From: Lichenifustis flavocetrariae
GTDB taxonomy: Bacteria > Pseudomonadota > Alphaproteobacteria > Rhizobiales > Beijerinckiaceae
DNA length: 64,000 bases
Direction: 5' to 3'
Assembly (NCBI RefSeq): GCF_026130545.1
Contig: NZ_JAMOIM010000010.1
Coordinates: 62,001-126,000 of the forward strand
The notes beneath the pieces are model-generated. The model searched no databases. It was not told the origin of the DNA and saw nothing but the letters and a program-made list of their open reading frames with translations. A program made the translations under genes and the position numbers. Below, one piece after another: positions 31,073 to 42,309 of the stretch (positions are counted from its first letter, which is position 1; every line of letters starts with the position of its first letter).

Positions 31073-31663
31073 TCAACGGCCGGAAAATTTCATTGGATCG
31101 GCCGCTTCGCGGACAATTCGAGTGGCCAGGGTCGACAATTCCGTGGTCTGGGCCCTGACAGCGTCCATCTGCCGCCGGGCATGCTCGGCATTCAGAGAGA
31201 TGGCCTCGGACAGAGTCTTGACCGAAGCGAGGTTCCGCCAATGTTGGATCGCCGCCTCGGCGTTGACCCGCCACGCCGCGATGGCTTTGCTGTTGAATTC
31301 GGCCATGCGTTCGAGCGTCGTCGTCGAGTTCGCCTCGGCTCCCTTGCCCAACGACTCTGCGGCTGTCTTCAGCGACCCCAACGCACCTTGGTTGCCGCCC
31401 GGGAGCGAAGACCACATCGCATTGAGATGCTGCCGGGCCGCATCCACGGCCTCAGACGTGTCCTGCGAGGCCGCCTTCAGGATTTCGGTGGTTTGACTGT
31501 TGGCAGCCTCGGTCTCCTCGGCGACGGCTTTCGTAACATCCATCATGTGGGATGCGATCTCGGAGCCCGCCTCAGAAACTGCTTCCGAGGTCTGCGCCGC
31601 GTGCTCCTCGGCGGGATGAGCGTCTCCCTCGCCTTCGCCAGGTCGGTCGTTGTCGACCATCAT
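31073..31663 (-). CDS. Phasin-family PHA granule protein
   Basis: About 196 residues, almost wholly alpha-helical, rich in Ala, Glu and Gln. The N-terminal 45 residues are acidic (GEGEGDAHPAEEHAA) and the rest is amphipathic helix, with LERMAEFNSKAIAAWRVNAE and LAHARR-like turns typical of phasins coating polyhydroxybutyrate granules. Two ATGs (31663, 31660) follow AAGGGAA. It lies downstream of the second, shorter phasin gene (88 bases) and could share its transcript. Confidence 0.7.
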   Translation of the reverse strand: MMVDNDRPGEGEGDAHPAEEHAAQTSEAVSEAGSEIASHMMDVTKAVAEETEAANSQTTEILKAASQDTSEAVDAARQHLNAMWSSLPGGNQGALGSLKTAAESLGKGAEANSTTTLERMAEFNSKAIAAWRVNAEAAIQHWRNLASVKTLSEAISLNAEHARRQMDAVRAQTTELSTLATRIVREAADPMKFSGR

Positions 31664-31751
31664 CGGACTATTCCCTTGAGCTGGAAGATCCACGGGCCTT
31701 TTGGAGGGCCGCCTCGATGCTGCGCGGCGCGAGACGGCCACGGTCGGCCCC

Positions 31752-32123
31752 TTACGACTTGTTGAAGGTGCTGGCGATCGTCGACTGCATGGTGCTGCCG
31801 AAATCCTTGGCCTGCTCCTGGAGCGTCGCGATCTGGCTCTTCACATAGTCGGACTGCAGAGCCATAAGCTCCTGCATATCGGTGACGCGAACAACCTTGG
31901 AAGCATAGTCGAAAGCCGAGCGAACATTCTGCTCTGCGAAGGTCACGGCCTTGTCGCCGATCACGCGAGCGCTGCCCTGGACGGTGTTGGTCGCGGTGTC
32001 GGCCTGCCCCATTGCCTTCTGGGCGGCGCCGATGAAGGATTCAAATGCCTTGCGGGCCTGATCGACGCTTTTTTCGGCGAAGTCGCGCATCTCGGTCGGA
32101 ATTTCATAGGATGGGGTGGTCAC
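31752..32123 (-). CDS. Phasin (Phasin_2 family)
   Basis: A 123-residue phasin. The block IPTEMRDFAEKSVDQARKAF, followed by FIGAAQKAMGQAD and AFDYASKVVRVTDMQEL, is the classical alphaproteobacterial phasin. It binds polyhydroxybutyrate granules and controls their size. It starts at GTG 32123 with AAGGAGAA 6 bases upstream, so the long open frame before it is not used. A TGC-rich palindrome upstream (32234-32248) fits PhaR control. Confidence 0.88.
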   Translation of the reverse strand: MTTPSYEIPTEMRDFAEKSVDQARKAFESFIGAAQKAMGQADTATNTVQGSARVIGDKAVTFAEQNVRSAFDYASKVVRVTDMQELMALQSDYVKSQIATLQEQAKDFGSTMQSTIASTFNKS

Positions 32124-32430
32124 TGCAGTTCTCCTTATCAGGCGGCTAAGCCTCGGGGCCTTTCTATCGGCGACGCCGAATAAACGCCCAGCCTGCCCCA
32201 TTTGTGGCGGCAATGCCAATATAAGTCGCCAAATGCTGCATTGCAACAAATTTTCCGCGCCGCACAATCTGATAAGGTGCAAAGACGCCACAGTTGTTGC
32301 TAAGTGCGGCATCCGGCTAGCGTTAATGAGAGGTAAACTGCTATCGTAAAAAGCTAAGTTTGGAACCGGTGCAGGCTGCGGAGGACATGGTGGTCCACCA
32401 ATCTGATCGAGCCTTGGCAACGCGTGCGGG
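32124..32430. promoter_or_regulatory. Divergent regulatory region between phasin and PdhS-like kinase
   Basis: This 307-base gap holds promoters for both directions. It contains the TGC-rich palindrome described separately, and near the kinase start a TTAA-N7-TAAA at 32323-32337 that is one base off the CtrA consensus TTAA-N7-TTAA. Base composition is less GC-rich than the genes around it. No other structure is clear. Confidence 0.4.
32234..32248 (-). promoter_or_regulatory. Candidate PhaR operator
   Basis: The 15-base imperfect palindrome TGCTGCATTGCAACA lies 111 bases before the phasin GTG start. PhaR of Paracoccus and relatives binds TGC-rich sites of the CTGC-N3-4-GCAG kind, and this site has CTGC-ATT-GCA. 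PhaR represses phasin until granules titrate it. The assignment is from motif and context only. Confidence 0.4.
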
Positions 32431-35211
32431 ATGCAACGCGAACTCATGACGGCGCCTCTCGCTGCAAACGTCCTGGCCGAAATCTTCGGGACCCTCGCGA
32501 TCGATGCTGTGCGTCCAACGGAGACGCCGCTCGTGATCGTCGCCCAGCACGAGGCGCGGGTGGTTTGGGCGAACGATGGCGCCGTTCATCTCCTCGGGAC
32601 CGCGAATGCGCGGGACATCTCAGATCTTCTGTTCGGGTCGGGGCCATCTGCACGCACGTTCGCGCGTCGCCTCAGTCACCTATCCCCCGAGCAGGGCCCG
32701 ACGCTGGAACGTCTCAGGCTCTCGCGTGATTTCCCGGCAGTCTGGGAAACGATCGCATGCCGGGCGCTCGCCGATCTCGGACCCGGGCCTCTCGTGGCCC
32801 TGCAATTCCCGGCATCGCCTCTCGCTCAACCGCGCCGGGACGATCCATTCGCCTCCGCTCTCGACCACGACCCGGAGCTTCCGCCGGAAGACGCGACCGC
32901 CGCCCCGCCGACCCATTCCGGGGAGTTGGAGGGTCCCTCCTCTCGCCAGCGCATCCTGCGGGTGTTGTGGGAGACGGACGCCACGGGCTGTCTGACGGCG
33001 ATCGATCCGGTCTTCCAGTCCGCGATGGGGCACGCGGCCCTGCGCATCGACGATCACCTGCCCACCCGCATTCGGGCCTTCGCCCCGGATCTCGCGGATC
33101 GTCTCGATGACTCGTTGCGGGACCACCACTCGATCGAAACATCGCGGGTGAGCTGGCCACACTCGGTCACCGGCGATGCCGTTCCGGTCGAGATCGGATG
33201 TGCCCCGAAGCGAGGTCGCGGGGCCGGCTTGCGCGGCTTCTGCACGCTCCATGTCCATGGGACCGTGACCCGGCCCGCAAGCCTACCCGAGCTGATCGCG
33301 TCGATCGAACCGGTGCAACCTGCCAACGATGACGATGCGCCAGGCGGAACGGAGCCGGAGGTTGCCCTGGTGGTCGATGATGCGGTTCACGTCCCCGAGC
33401 CGCCCGCATCGGACATTCAACCCGGCGCCGGCTCACGCGCCGCCATGCCGACCATCGTGGCGGGCAGCAGCAACATCGTCCATTTCCCGTCGATGCGGAT
33501 AGGATCCGTGCCGGCCAATTTCGGCCATGAGCTCCGGCCTGCCCTTCCGCCGCAGGTGCCGCCTGCCGGCAGAGGCGAAGCGCTGGGCATCGAGCCTCCG
33601 CGCTGGTCCGAATCGCCCGAGACGGACCAGGCCACTTCGTCCGTCTTCCCGAGCGAACTTACGGCCGACGAGCAGGATGCCTTCGAACATATCCGGAAGG
33701 TTCTCGGGACAAGGCCGTTCGCCCATTCGCCGCCTGCACAGGAAGACTTACCGGAACCGGCCGCTCCGCCACCGCCGGTCCGCGCCGTCACCCTCGATCC
33801 CTCCGAGGTGGCTGGCCTGATCGACGTCCTGCCCGCCGCGCTCCTTCTCGACATGGAAGGAATCCGGCATGCCAACGCGACTTTGCTGGCCCGTCTCGGC
33901 TTTTCCACACAGCTCGACTTCCAAGCTCGTCAAGCGGCCGAAGAGCCAGGTCCCGAGGGGCGAATCCGGGCCAGCGATGGAACATGGGTCGAGGCTCGGG
34001 TGGAACACGTCGAGCTGGGCAGCTCGACGGCCCGGATCTGGATCGTGCCGGACTTGGTCGCAAAAACGCCCGAGCAGAGCATCGAGCGCTCCGAGAACGA
34101 GCCAAGCGAGGCGGAGCCATGGAGCTCGACGGCGCTGGCCTTTGCGGCGGACGGATTTGCGCTCATCGACGAGAGTGGCAAGCTGCGACAGGTGAGCCCG
34201 CAGGCTGCACGACTCTTCGGCTACGGCGCGGCGGAATTGGTCGGAGCGTCCGGGGCCGACCTCCTGATGCCCAATCAGGATTCGTCATGGCATGGCCTCC
34301 TGGCGGCGGCTGTCGAGACATCGAATGTCGTCAGCAACGAAGTCCTGGGGCGAACCCGGAGCGGCCAACCGATTCCCTTGCTGGTCCGCCTCGGACGTGT
34401 CGCGCCCGATCGGCTTTGCGTGTTCTGGAACGACGATGCCAGTCGCAAGCGCGCCGTGAATGGGCTCGATGCGGCACGGCGTGAGGCGGAACGCGCCAAT
34501 GCTTTGAAATCCGAATTCCTGGCCAAGGTCAGCCACGAAATCCGCACCCCCCTCAATGCCATTCTGGGCTTCGCAGAGGTCATTCGTGACGAGCGACTCG
34601 GCCCCGTCGGCAACGCCCGTTATCTCGACTATCTCAAGGACATTCACGCTTCCGGCACGCATGTCATGAGCCTCGTGAACGATCTGCTCGATCTCTCGCG
34701 CATCGAGTCGGGCGGCATGGATTTGCGGCTCGAAGCCGTCGATGCCAACTCGATCGTTCAGGCCTGCGTGAACGCGCTTCAGACGCAAGCGCATCGCGAG
34801 CGCATCATCATGCGCCTGTCCCTGGCACCCCGGCTTCCGCCGACCCTCGCCGACGAGCACAGCCTTCGGCAGATCGTCTCGAATCTCCTGTCCAATGCGG
34901 TGAAATTCAACGAGCCCGGTGGGCAGGTCATCGTCTCGACGACGCTTGCGGCCTCGGACGCGATCACGATCCGCATCCGGGACACGGGCGTGGGCATGAC
35001 CGAGCAGGAGATCGAGAGCGCGATGGAGCCGTTCCACCAAGTCTCAAGCACGAAGCGGAGTGGCAGCGGATTGGGCTTGCCTCTCACCAAGGCGCTGGTC
35101 GAAGCCAATTGCGCCAGCATGTCGATCAGAAGCACACCCGGTGAAGGCACGCTTGTCGAGGTGGTGTTCCCGGTCGTCGAGCAGGATTCAGTGAGCATGC
35201 CGGCCGAATGA
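32431..35211 (+). CDS. PdhS-type soluble sensor histidine kinase
   Basis: 926 residues with no membrane helix. The N-terminal half has weakly conserved, Pro-rich PAS-like segments, then a PAS domain at about 565-680 (GFALIDESGKLRQVSPQAAR). The kinase core starts at HisKA with H702 in VSHEIRTPLNAILGF, followed by GPVGNARYLDYLKDIHASG, a stretch diagnostic of the PleC/DivJ/PdhS group that signals to DivK. NLLSNAVKF, DTGVGM and GSGLGLPL form the ATPase. It therefore likely takes part in DivK-CtrA cell-cycle control. The ATG at 32431 or 32446 may be used; both have weak ribosome sites. Confidence 0.82.
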   Translation: MQRELMTAPLAANVLAEIFGTLAIDAVRPTETPLVIVAQHEARVVWANDGAVHLLGTANARDISDLLFGSGPSARTFARRLSHLSPEQGPTLERLRLSRDFPAVWETIACRALADLGPGPLVALQFPASPLAQPRRDDPFASALDHDPELPPEDATAAPPTHSGELEGPSSRQRILRVLWETDATGCLTAIDPVFQSAMGHAALRIDDHLPTRIRAFAPDLADRLDDSLRDHHSIETSRVSWPHSVTGDAVPVEIGCAPKRGRGAGLRGFCTLHVHGTVTRPASLPELIASIEPVQPANDDDAPGGTEPEVALVVDDAVHVPEPPASDIQPGAGSRAAMPTIVAGSSNIVHFPSMRIGSVPANFGHELRPALPPQVPPAGRGEALGIEPPRWSESPETDQATSSVFPSELTADEQDAFEHIRKVLGTRPFAHSPPAQEDLPEPAAPPPPVRAVTLDPSEVAGLIDVLPAALLLDMEGIRHANATLLARLGFSTQLDFQARQAAEEPGPEGRIRASDGTWVEARVEHVELGSSTARIWIVPDLVAKTPEQSIERSENEPSEAEPWSSTALAFAADGFALIDESGKLRQVSPQAARLFGYGAAELVGASGADLLMPNQDSSWHGLLAAAVETSNVVSNEVLGRTRSGQPIPLLVRLGRVAPDRLCVFWNDDASRKRAVNGLDAARREAERANALKSEFLAKVSHEIRTPLNAILGFAEVIRDERLGPVGNARYLDYLKDIHASGTHVMSLVNDLLDLSRIESGGMDLRLEAVDANSIVQACVNALQTQAHRERIIMRLSLAPRLPPTLADEHSLRQIVSNLLSNAVKFNEPGGQVIVSTTLAASDAITIRIRDTGVGMTEQEIESAMEPFHQVSSTKRSGSGLGLPLTKALVEANCASMSIRSTPGEGTLVEVVFPVVEQDSVSMPAE

Positions 35212-35242
35212 GCCCAGCGAGCGCGCTCTGGAAGACGGCGAG

Positions 35243-35662
35243 TCAGGACCTTCGCGCGTAGACGACCCCCGCCAGAACCACGAGTCCGACCACAAGGATC
35301 AAGACCGAGCGCCACAAAGGCCGGGGGGACGGGTCGGCTTGCGGCATCCTGGAAAGGCCGACCGGGCGTCTTACCTTGGCGCGGGCCAGCATAAAGCCCA
35401 CAAGGCCCAGGGCGAAAAGCACGCCGCCTGAAGAGGCCAGGACCGTTAGGGCCGTCGCATCGAGAACATGCCGACCATCGGTGCCCGGAACCGCATAGGC
35501 CCTGACGCCGTCGCGGATCACCGGGTTGAACCGCCGAACAGCCACAAGCGTCCCGAGCAGCAAGCCACCTGCCACCAGGAGAAGCGATCCCATCATCTTA
35601 TAGGCGAGTGCGTCGAGACGAAGGTCGGTACTGTCCCGCTCCTCGGCCGGAGGCTCTACCAC
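35243..35662 (-). CDS. Uncharacterised three-helix membrane protein
   Basis: 139 residues, family not recognised. There are three hydrophobic segments: MGSLLLVAGGLLLGTLVAV at about 24-42, LTVLASSGGVLFALGLVGFM at about 71-90, and SVLILVVGLVVLAGVVYA near the C-terminus. Starts at GTG 35662 and overlaps the PmtA stop by 7 bases, so the two are probably translated together; that suggests a link to the membrane or to phospholipid methylation, but only by context. Confidence 0.65.
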   Translation of the reverse strand: MVEPPAEERDSTDLRLDALAYKMMGSLLLVAGGLLLGTLVAVRRFNPVIRDGVRAYAVPGTDGRHVLDATALTVLASSGGVLFALGLVGFMLARAKVRRPVGLSRMPQADPSPRPLWRSVLILVVGLVVLAGVVYARRS

Positions 35663-36579
35663 CGCGGCGTCTTCTTGCTCGCTTTGGTGCGTTCGAGGAG
35701 ATCCAGGGGGAGTTTCCCGCTGTGCTTCTCTTCCAGCAAAGATTGGTGACGCTCGATCCCGACCCTCAGCTTCTCGGTCCGAAGTTTAAATTCGTGGCGC
35801 GCCTTTTCGGCCCGGATCACGAAGACGTCATGCAGGCGCCGCCGCTTCTCGCGCCATTCCTCGCCGAGCTTATCGGTGCCCTCTTTCAAGCGCAGCAGGA
35901 CGTCACGTGACGGGACATCCGCCTCCGCCGACTCCTTGTCACCCGCGCGATAGGTCCAAACCCGCGCGGGCGGCAGGTTGAGCCAAACCGGCGGCGAGAC
36001 GCTGGCCCGAAAGCCGGTCGGCGCGAAATTCTCGTCGACGCGCGGTACGGGCGAGCCGATCCCATAGGTGAATTGGACGAAAACCCCCTCGGGCCGCATG
36101 AGACCAAAGGCCTGATCGAGCAGCGCGAGCCGCTGCCGCTCGGGCTTGGTGAGAAGAGGCAGGCTTGAAACCACCGCCGCCGCAGCGTTCCTCCCGAGGA
36201 CCGATCCCAGGGATGCTTGAAGATCGTAGGCGTCTCCCTCGACGATGCAGGCGCGCGGGTAGCGCCGCGCGAGGAGCTTGCAGAAATCAGGGTCGAATTC
36301 GACCAGGATCAATCTTTCCTGTTCGATGCCGCGACGGATCAGGGCCTCGGTGACCGGGCCCGTGCCCGGCCCGAGTTCGATGACCGGCCCCTCCAGCCTG
36401 GGGTCGATGCAGCGCGCCATCGTGCGCGACAAGACTTTGCCAGAGGGCGAGACCGCCCCGGTGACAAGAGGTTTGTCGAGCCACGCGCGAATGAAGCGCG
36501 CCTCGTCGCCGAGGCGCTCAGCCGGGGGCCTGGATTTGCCGCGCGCACCACGGTCGGACGCGCTTGAATGATGACGCAA
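35656..36579 (-). CDS. pmtA: Phospholipid N-methyltransferase (PmtA-like)
   Basis: 307 residues. PmtA methylates phosphatidylethanolamine with SAM towards phosphatidylcholine at the inner membrane. LDKPLVTGAVSPSGKVLSRT and VIELGPGTGPVTEALIRRG form the SAM-binding region, followed by LVEFDPDFCKLL and AAVVSSLPLLTKPERQRL, all diagnostic for rhizobial-type PmtA. About 90 extra C-terminal residues are rich in Arg, Lys, Glu and Leu (EEWREKRRRLHDVF...) and look like a long charged helix, absent from typical PmtA of about 200 residues. Starts at TTG 36579 with AGGAA about 8 bases before it. Confidence 0.8.
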   Translation of the reverse strand: MRHHSSASDRGARGKSRPPAERLGDEARFIRAWLDKPLVTGAVSPSGKVLSRTMARCIDPRLEGPVIELGPGTGPVTEALIRRGIEQERLILVEFDPDFCKLLARRYPRACIVEGDAYDLQASLGSVLGRNAAAAVVSSLPLLTKPERQRLALLDQAFGLMRPEGVFVQFTYGIGSPVPRVDENFAPTGFRASVSPPVWLNLPPARVWTYRAGDKESAEADVPSRDVLLRLKEGTDKLGEEWREKRRRLHDVFVIRAEKARHEFKLRTEKLRVGIERHQSLLEEKHSGKLPLDLLERTKASKKTPRW

Positions 36580-36620
36580 AACGAAAGTTCCTGAACCGTT
36601 TCCAACCCTGATTCGGCGGC

Positions 36621-37751
36621 TCAGCCGCTCAAATTATCGAAGAAATCTTTGATCCTGTCGAAAAACCCCGCCGATTCCGAATAGGTCTTCTGTGTCGATT
36701 CGGATTCGAATTCGGCGAGGAGCTCACGCTGGCGTCGCGTGAGATTTTGCGGCGTCTCCACCATGGTCTGGATATAGAGGTCGCCGACGTCGCGCGAACG
36801 TAGCACCGGCATCCCCTTGTCCTTGATGCGGAACTGCTTGCCGGACTGCGTACCTTCCGGGATTTTCACCTTGGCTTCCGATCCGTCCACGGTCGGAACG
36901 GTGAACTCGCCACCGAGCGCGGCCTGCACCATGGAGATCGGCACGCGACAGTAGAGATCTGCGCCATCACGCTGAAAGAACTGGTGCGGCTTGACGGACA
37001 AGAAAATGTAGAGGTCGCCGGACGGTCCGCCGCGGACACCCGCTTCGCCTTCGCCGGAAAGACGAATCCGGGTTCCATCCTCGACCCCGGCCGGAACGTT
37101 CACCGAGAGCGAGCGATCGCGCGTCACCCGGCCCGACCCCATGCAGACCGAACAGGGGTTCTCGATGATCTCGCCCCGTCCGCCGCAGGTCGGACAGGTG
37201 CGCTCGATGGCGAAGAATCCTTGCTGCGCCCGCACACGGCCCTGGCCGCCGCAGGTCCCGCAGGTCTTGGGCTTCGAACCGGATTTGGCGCCTGTGCCGG
37301 AGCAGGTCTCACAGGAGATCGAGGTTGGAATCTTGACCGTCGCGGTCTTGCCCCGGAAGGCGTCCTCGAGCGTGATCTCCATATTGTAGCGAAGATCGGA
37401 GCCACGCTCTCGTCCGTTGCTGCGGTTGGCCCGACCGCGACCCATCATGTCGCCGAACAGATCGTCGAAGATATCGGACATCGAGGCTCCGAAGCCATCG
37501 TTCATGCCGCCGCCCGCGCCACCCTGCTCGAAAGCGGCATGACCGAACCGGTCGTAGGCAGCCCGCTTCTGGCCATCGGACAGGATCTGATAGGCTTCGT
37601 TGACTTCCTTGAACTTGACCTCGGCGGTTTTGTCGCCAGGGTTGCGGTCCGGATGATACTGCATCGCGGCTTTGCGGAAGGCGACCTTCAGCTCCGCTTC
37701 CGTGACGGTGCGGGCAACGCCAAGCGTTTCGTAGAAGTCGCGTTTGGCCAT
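36621..37751 (-). CDS. dnaJ: Chaperone DnaJ
   Basis: A 376-residue type I J-protein, co-chaperone of DnaK. The J domain with [10 protein letters not shown] at about 33-42 carries HPD, a Gly-rich linker follows ([13 protein letters not shown]), then four zinc-finger repeats: [24 protein letters not shown] and CSVCMGSG (about 145-215). The C-terminal client-binding domain is complete. Starts at ATG 37751. It is 442 bases downstream of dnaK and behind a strong terminator, so it needs its own promoter. Confidence 0.96.
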   Translation of the reverse strand: MAKRDFYETLGVARTVTEAELKVAFRKAAMQYHPDRNPGDKTAEVKFKEVNEAYQILSDGQKRAAYDRFGHAAFEQGGAGGGMNDGFGASMSDIFDDLFGDMMGRGRANRSNGRERGSDLRYNMEITLEDAFRGKTATVKIPTSISCETCSGTGAKSGSKPKTCGTCGGQGRVRAQQGFFAIERTCPTCGGRGEIIENPCSVCMGSGRVTRDRSLSVNVPAGVEDGTRIRLSGEGEAGVRGGPSGDLYIFLSVKPHQFFQRDGADLYCRVPISMVQAALGGEFTVPTVDGSEAKVKIPEGTQSGKQFRIKDKGMPVLRSRDVGDLYIQTMVETPQNLTRRQRELLAEFESESTQKTYSESAGFFDRIKDFFDNLSG

Positions 37752-38193
37752 GAACGGCTGATCCCATCGAGCGATACGTGACGCCTGAAGCGGCCAGTGT
37801 CACACCTGCGGCCTTGCGGCCTTTCATTGTCCTTCGGCGAGGGTGCTCTGACGGCGCCGCTTCACCCCATTCGAAAATGCTTCTGCCACAATGCCTTCAC
37901 AAATGCCAAGATATCGGCGGCGTTTGTGACCCGGGACTTGCCGGTGCAGAGTCCTGGCCCACCCTGTTCCAGGTCTGCAACGGTTCCACATCCGCTCGGC
38001 CGCCTGCGACGTTACTCCTGAGCCGAGTGCGCCTATCGCTGATCGGAGAAGTCCAGGCTCGGTGCTTTGCAACGTGCTCGGCTTCGTCGATCATTGCTGG
38101 AGAGACATCGACGTCGCAGACCGAAGACTGTCCCAAAACAAGTGAACCGGCGCTCGGGAGCGCCGGTTCAAAAACCTGTCTTTCTCTCGCGTT
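37752..38193. other. dnaK-dnaJ intergenic region
   Basis: A 442-base gap between dnaK and dnaJ, both on the minus strand. The dnaK terminator hairpin fills 38143-38170. In the rest I see no gene, no family-like peptide and no RpoH-type CTTG-N18-CYTATNT close to dnaJ. The dnaJ promoter must lie here but I could not identify it. Confidence 0.5.
38143..38170 (-). terminator. Intrinsic terminator of dnaK
   Basis: A 13-base perfect stem (TGAACCGGCGCTC / GAGCGCCGGTTCA) with a very tight loop, 23 bases after the dnaK stop. On the minus strand it is followed by CTTGTTTT, giving the U-rich tail of an intrinsic terminator. Confidence 0.8.
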
Positions 38194-40095
<1,902 letters not shown>

Positions 40096-40406
40096 GCTCT
40101 CTATTCCTCTCAAGTTCGCAAGACCACCGGGCCCCGAAGCGGCCCGGTTGATGGGCGGACGCCTGCGACCGAAGTCGTCTTCGGCCGTCATCCGCCCGGT
40201 CCCCGATGCTGGTTGGGATGTTGGGATTGCGACCCGCCCGCGCAAGTTCCGGGCCGCATATAGGCGGCGGATTTTTGAGGCGCAAGATCGCCTTGCGCAA
40301 GGCGCTCCATGCCGAGCGGGCCTGCAGCGGTTGCGCCACAGGGCCGAAATCCTGCATGTAGGAGAAGGTAGCCGGCAGGGCGCACATCGAAGGGACGGGC
40401 GGCAGG
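40096..40406. promoter_or_regulatory. dnaK / mtnP divergent promoter region
   Basis: A 311-base gap holding the dnaK leader and RpoH promoter on the minus strand and the mtnP promoter on the plus strand. Also present is a GC-rich palindrome CTTGCGCAAG at 40292-40301, beside the -35 of the dnaK promoter. No gene is seen. Confidence 0.5.
40255..40286 (-). promoter_or_regulatory. RpoH (sigma-32) heat-shock promoter of dnaK
   Basis: On the minus strand CTTG (40286-40283), an 18-base spacer, then CCTATATGCG (40264-40255). This matches the alphaproteobacterial RpoH consensus CTTG-N17/18-CYTATNTNNG at every defined base. It places the dnaK transcription start near 40248, about 155 bases before the ATG. 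Confidence 0.8.
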
Positions 40407-41282
40407 ATGACCAAAGCCATCATCGGGATCATCGGCGGATCGGGGGTCTACGACCTGCCTGGCCTCGACAATCTGCGCGAAGAACAGATGACGACGCCCT
40501 GGGGCGAGCCGTCGGACGCGCTGCGGTTCGGCACTTTGGCGGGACGCGATGCCGTGTTCCTGCCGCGCCATGGGCGCGGCCATAAATTGTCGCCGTCCGG
40601 CATCAACTACCGGGCCAATATCGCGGCCCTGAAACAGGCGGGCGTCACCGATCTCGTTTCCGTTTCGGCGTGCGGTTCCTACCGGGCCGAACTCTATCCC
40701 GGCTTCTTCGTCCTGGTGGATCAGTTCGTCGACCGCACCCATGGGCGAGAGAGTTCGTTCTTCGGCAATGGCTGCGTGGCGCATGTCTCCATGGCCCACC
40801 CGGTCGCGCCCCTGCTGCAGCGCCGTATCTCGGAGGCCGCCAAGGCGGAGGACATCGCCCACAAGCTCAACGGCACCTACCTCTGCATGGAGGGGCCGCA
40901 GTTCTCGTCCTACGCTGAATCGATGACCTACCGGGCCGCCGGCTATGATGTGGTCGGCATGACCGCCATGCCGGAGGCGAAGCTCGCCCGCGAAGCCGAA
41001 ATCTCCTACGCCACCATCGCCATGGTGACGGACTTCGATTGCTGGCATGCCGACCATGAGATCGTGGACGTCGCGGCCGTCATCAAAGTCGTCCACGAGA
41101 ACGCAGGCCGGGCGGCGGCGCTGATCGCCCGCCTCATCCGCGACTTTCCCGAAGAGCACGAAACCTGTCCGGTCGGCTCCGACCGGGCGCTGGACAATGC
41201 GCTCATCACGGCTCCAGCGGCACGCGACCCAGCCTTTGTCGAGAAGCTGCGGGTGATCGGCGGTCGCGTGCTGGGTGCCTGA
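40407..41282 (+). CDS. mtnP: S-methyl-5-thioadenosine phosphorylase
   Basis: A 291-residue enzyme that phosphorolyses methylthioadenosine, a by-product of polyamine and homoserine-lactone synthesis, to adenine and methylthioribose-1-phosphate. [12 protein letters not shown] begins the purine nucleoside phosphorylase fold, with [28 protein letters not shown] and the TDFDCWH active-site block. The last is typical of MTA rather than guanosine phosphorylases. The ATG at 40407 has GGCAGG just upstream. apt follows 68 bases later and recycles the adenine. Confidence 0.93.
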   Translation: MTKAIIGIIGGSGVYDLPGLDNLREEQMTTPWGEPSDALRFGTLAGRDAVFLPRHGRGHKLSPSGINYRANIAALKQAGVTDLVSVSACGSYRAELYPGFFVLVDQFVDRTHGRESSFFGNGCVAHVSMAHPVAPLLQRRISEAAKAEDIAHKLNGTYLCMEGPQFSSYAESMTYRAAGYDVVGMTAMPEAKLAREAEISYATIAMVTDFDCWHADHEIVDVAAVIKVVHENAGRAAALIARLIRDFPEEHETCPVGSDRALDNALITAPAARDPAFVEKLRVIGGRVLGA

Positions 41283-41350
41283 CGGATTTAGACTGGTGAT
41301 TCGGGTGGGTAGCCGTTAGGCCAAGCAGAACCGGTGCCCCGCGGCCCGCC

Positions 41351-41908
41351 ATGCCCCTCGGAGTTCGACACGCCGTGACGACCAACCTCAAGGACATCAT
41401 CCGGACGATCTCGGACTATCCGAGACCCGGCATCGAGTTCCGCGACATCACCACGTTGCTCGGCGACGCGCGCGCCTTCCGTCGCGCCATCGACGAGCTG
41501 GTGCAGCCTTGGGCCGGCACCAAGATCGACAAGGTGGCCGGCATCGAGGCGCGCGGCTTCATCCTGGGGGGCGCCGTCGCGCATCAACTCTCGGCCGGTT
41601 TCGTGCCGATCCGCAAGAAGGGCAAGCTGCCCCACACGACGGTAAGGATCGCCTATTCGCTGGAATACGGCGTCGACGAGATGGAGATGCACCAGGATGC
41701 TGTGCGTCCCGGCGAGCGCGTCATCCTGGTCGACGACCTCATCGCGACCGGTGGCACCGCCACGGCCGCCGCCAAACTCCTGCGCCAGATCGGCGCCGAC
41801 GTGGTGGCCGCCTGTTTCGTCATCGACCTGCCCGATCTCGGCGGCGCCGTGAAGCTGCGCGCCATGGACGTGCCCGTGGGAACCCTGATTGAATTCGCGG
41901 GACATTGA
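41351..41908 (+). CDS. apt: Adenine phosphoribosyltransferase
   Basis: 185 residues. Converts adenine plus PRPP to AMP. The PRPP-binding motif [17 protein letters not shown] is at about 124-140. [16 protein letters not shown] near the N-terminus and IEARGFILG are classical Apt blocks. A GTG at 41375 (start VTTNLKD) is an alternative start closer to usual length. Placed just after mtnP, together they return adenine from methylthioadenosine to the nucleotide pool. Confidence 0.94.
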   Translation: MPLGVRHAVTTNLKDIIRTISDYPRPGIEFRDITTLLGDARAFRRAIDELVQPWAGTKIDKVAGIEARGFILGGAVAHQLSAGFVPIRKKGKLPHTTVRIAYSLEYGVDEMEMHQDAVRPGERVILVDDLIATGGTATAAAKLLRQIGADVVAACFVIDLPDLGGAVKLRAMDVPVGTLIEFAGH

Positions 41909-41945
41909 GGCCTGCGGCGATCACGCTCCTGCCGGCACGGGCCGC

Positions 41946-42309
41946 TCAGGTTCGATAGGCCAGCTTCAGCTGGTCCGCCACCGCCGCAAGTCTTTTGTCC
42001 CGGGTCCACAGACGGGAGCCGACATTCAGGCGCGTCGAAGCCAGAAGGTGCGCATCCACATAGCCGATTCCTCTGCCCGCCAGGGCGAAGCGGTCGATGA
42101 ACATCAATACTTCCGCGTCGGTCGCGATCGCGAGACGGGGCAAGCCTTGCAGAGACTCGATGATTGCTTGCCGTTGCCGCAGGTGACCCAGCGATTTCGC
42201 CAAGCACGAAAGGGTGGATTGCACCCCTGTTGGCTGCAAGAAGGGTTGGGAGCCCGGCGTCACCGCTCCGCAGGTGACAGATCCAGATCGAAGTGTCGGC
42301 CAGGATCAA
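41946..42309 (-). pseudogene. VapC-type PIN toxin, frameshifted
   Basis: The N-terminal frame from ATG 42309 reads MILADTSIWICHLRSGD and on to HPFVLGEIA, the usual VapC start. A second frame then gives LGHLRQRQAII, ATDAEVLMFID, GIGYVDAHLLAS and LWTRDKRL, the rest of the same protein, ending at 41946. The break is at about 42192: the coding strand has GAAATCGCTGGG where GAAATCGCGCTGGG would restore GEIALGHLRQR. This is loss of one GC from a GCGC run, or a sequence error. The catalytic acidic residues in both halves are still present, so decay is recent. The antitoxin is intact. Confidence 0.8.
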
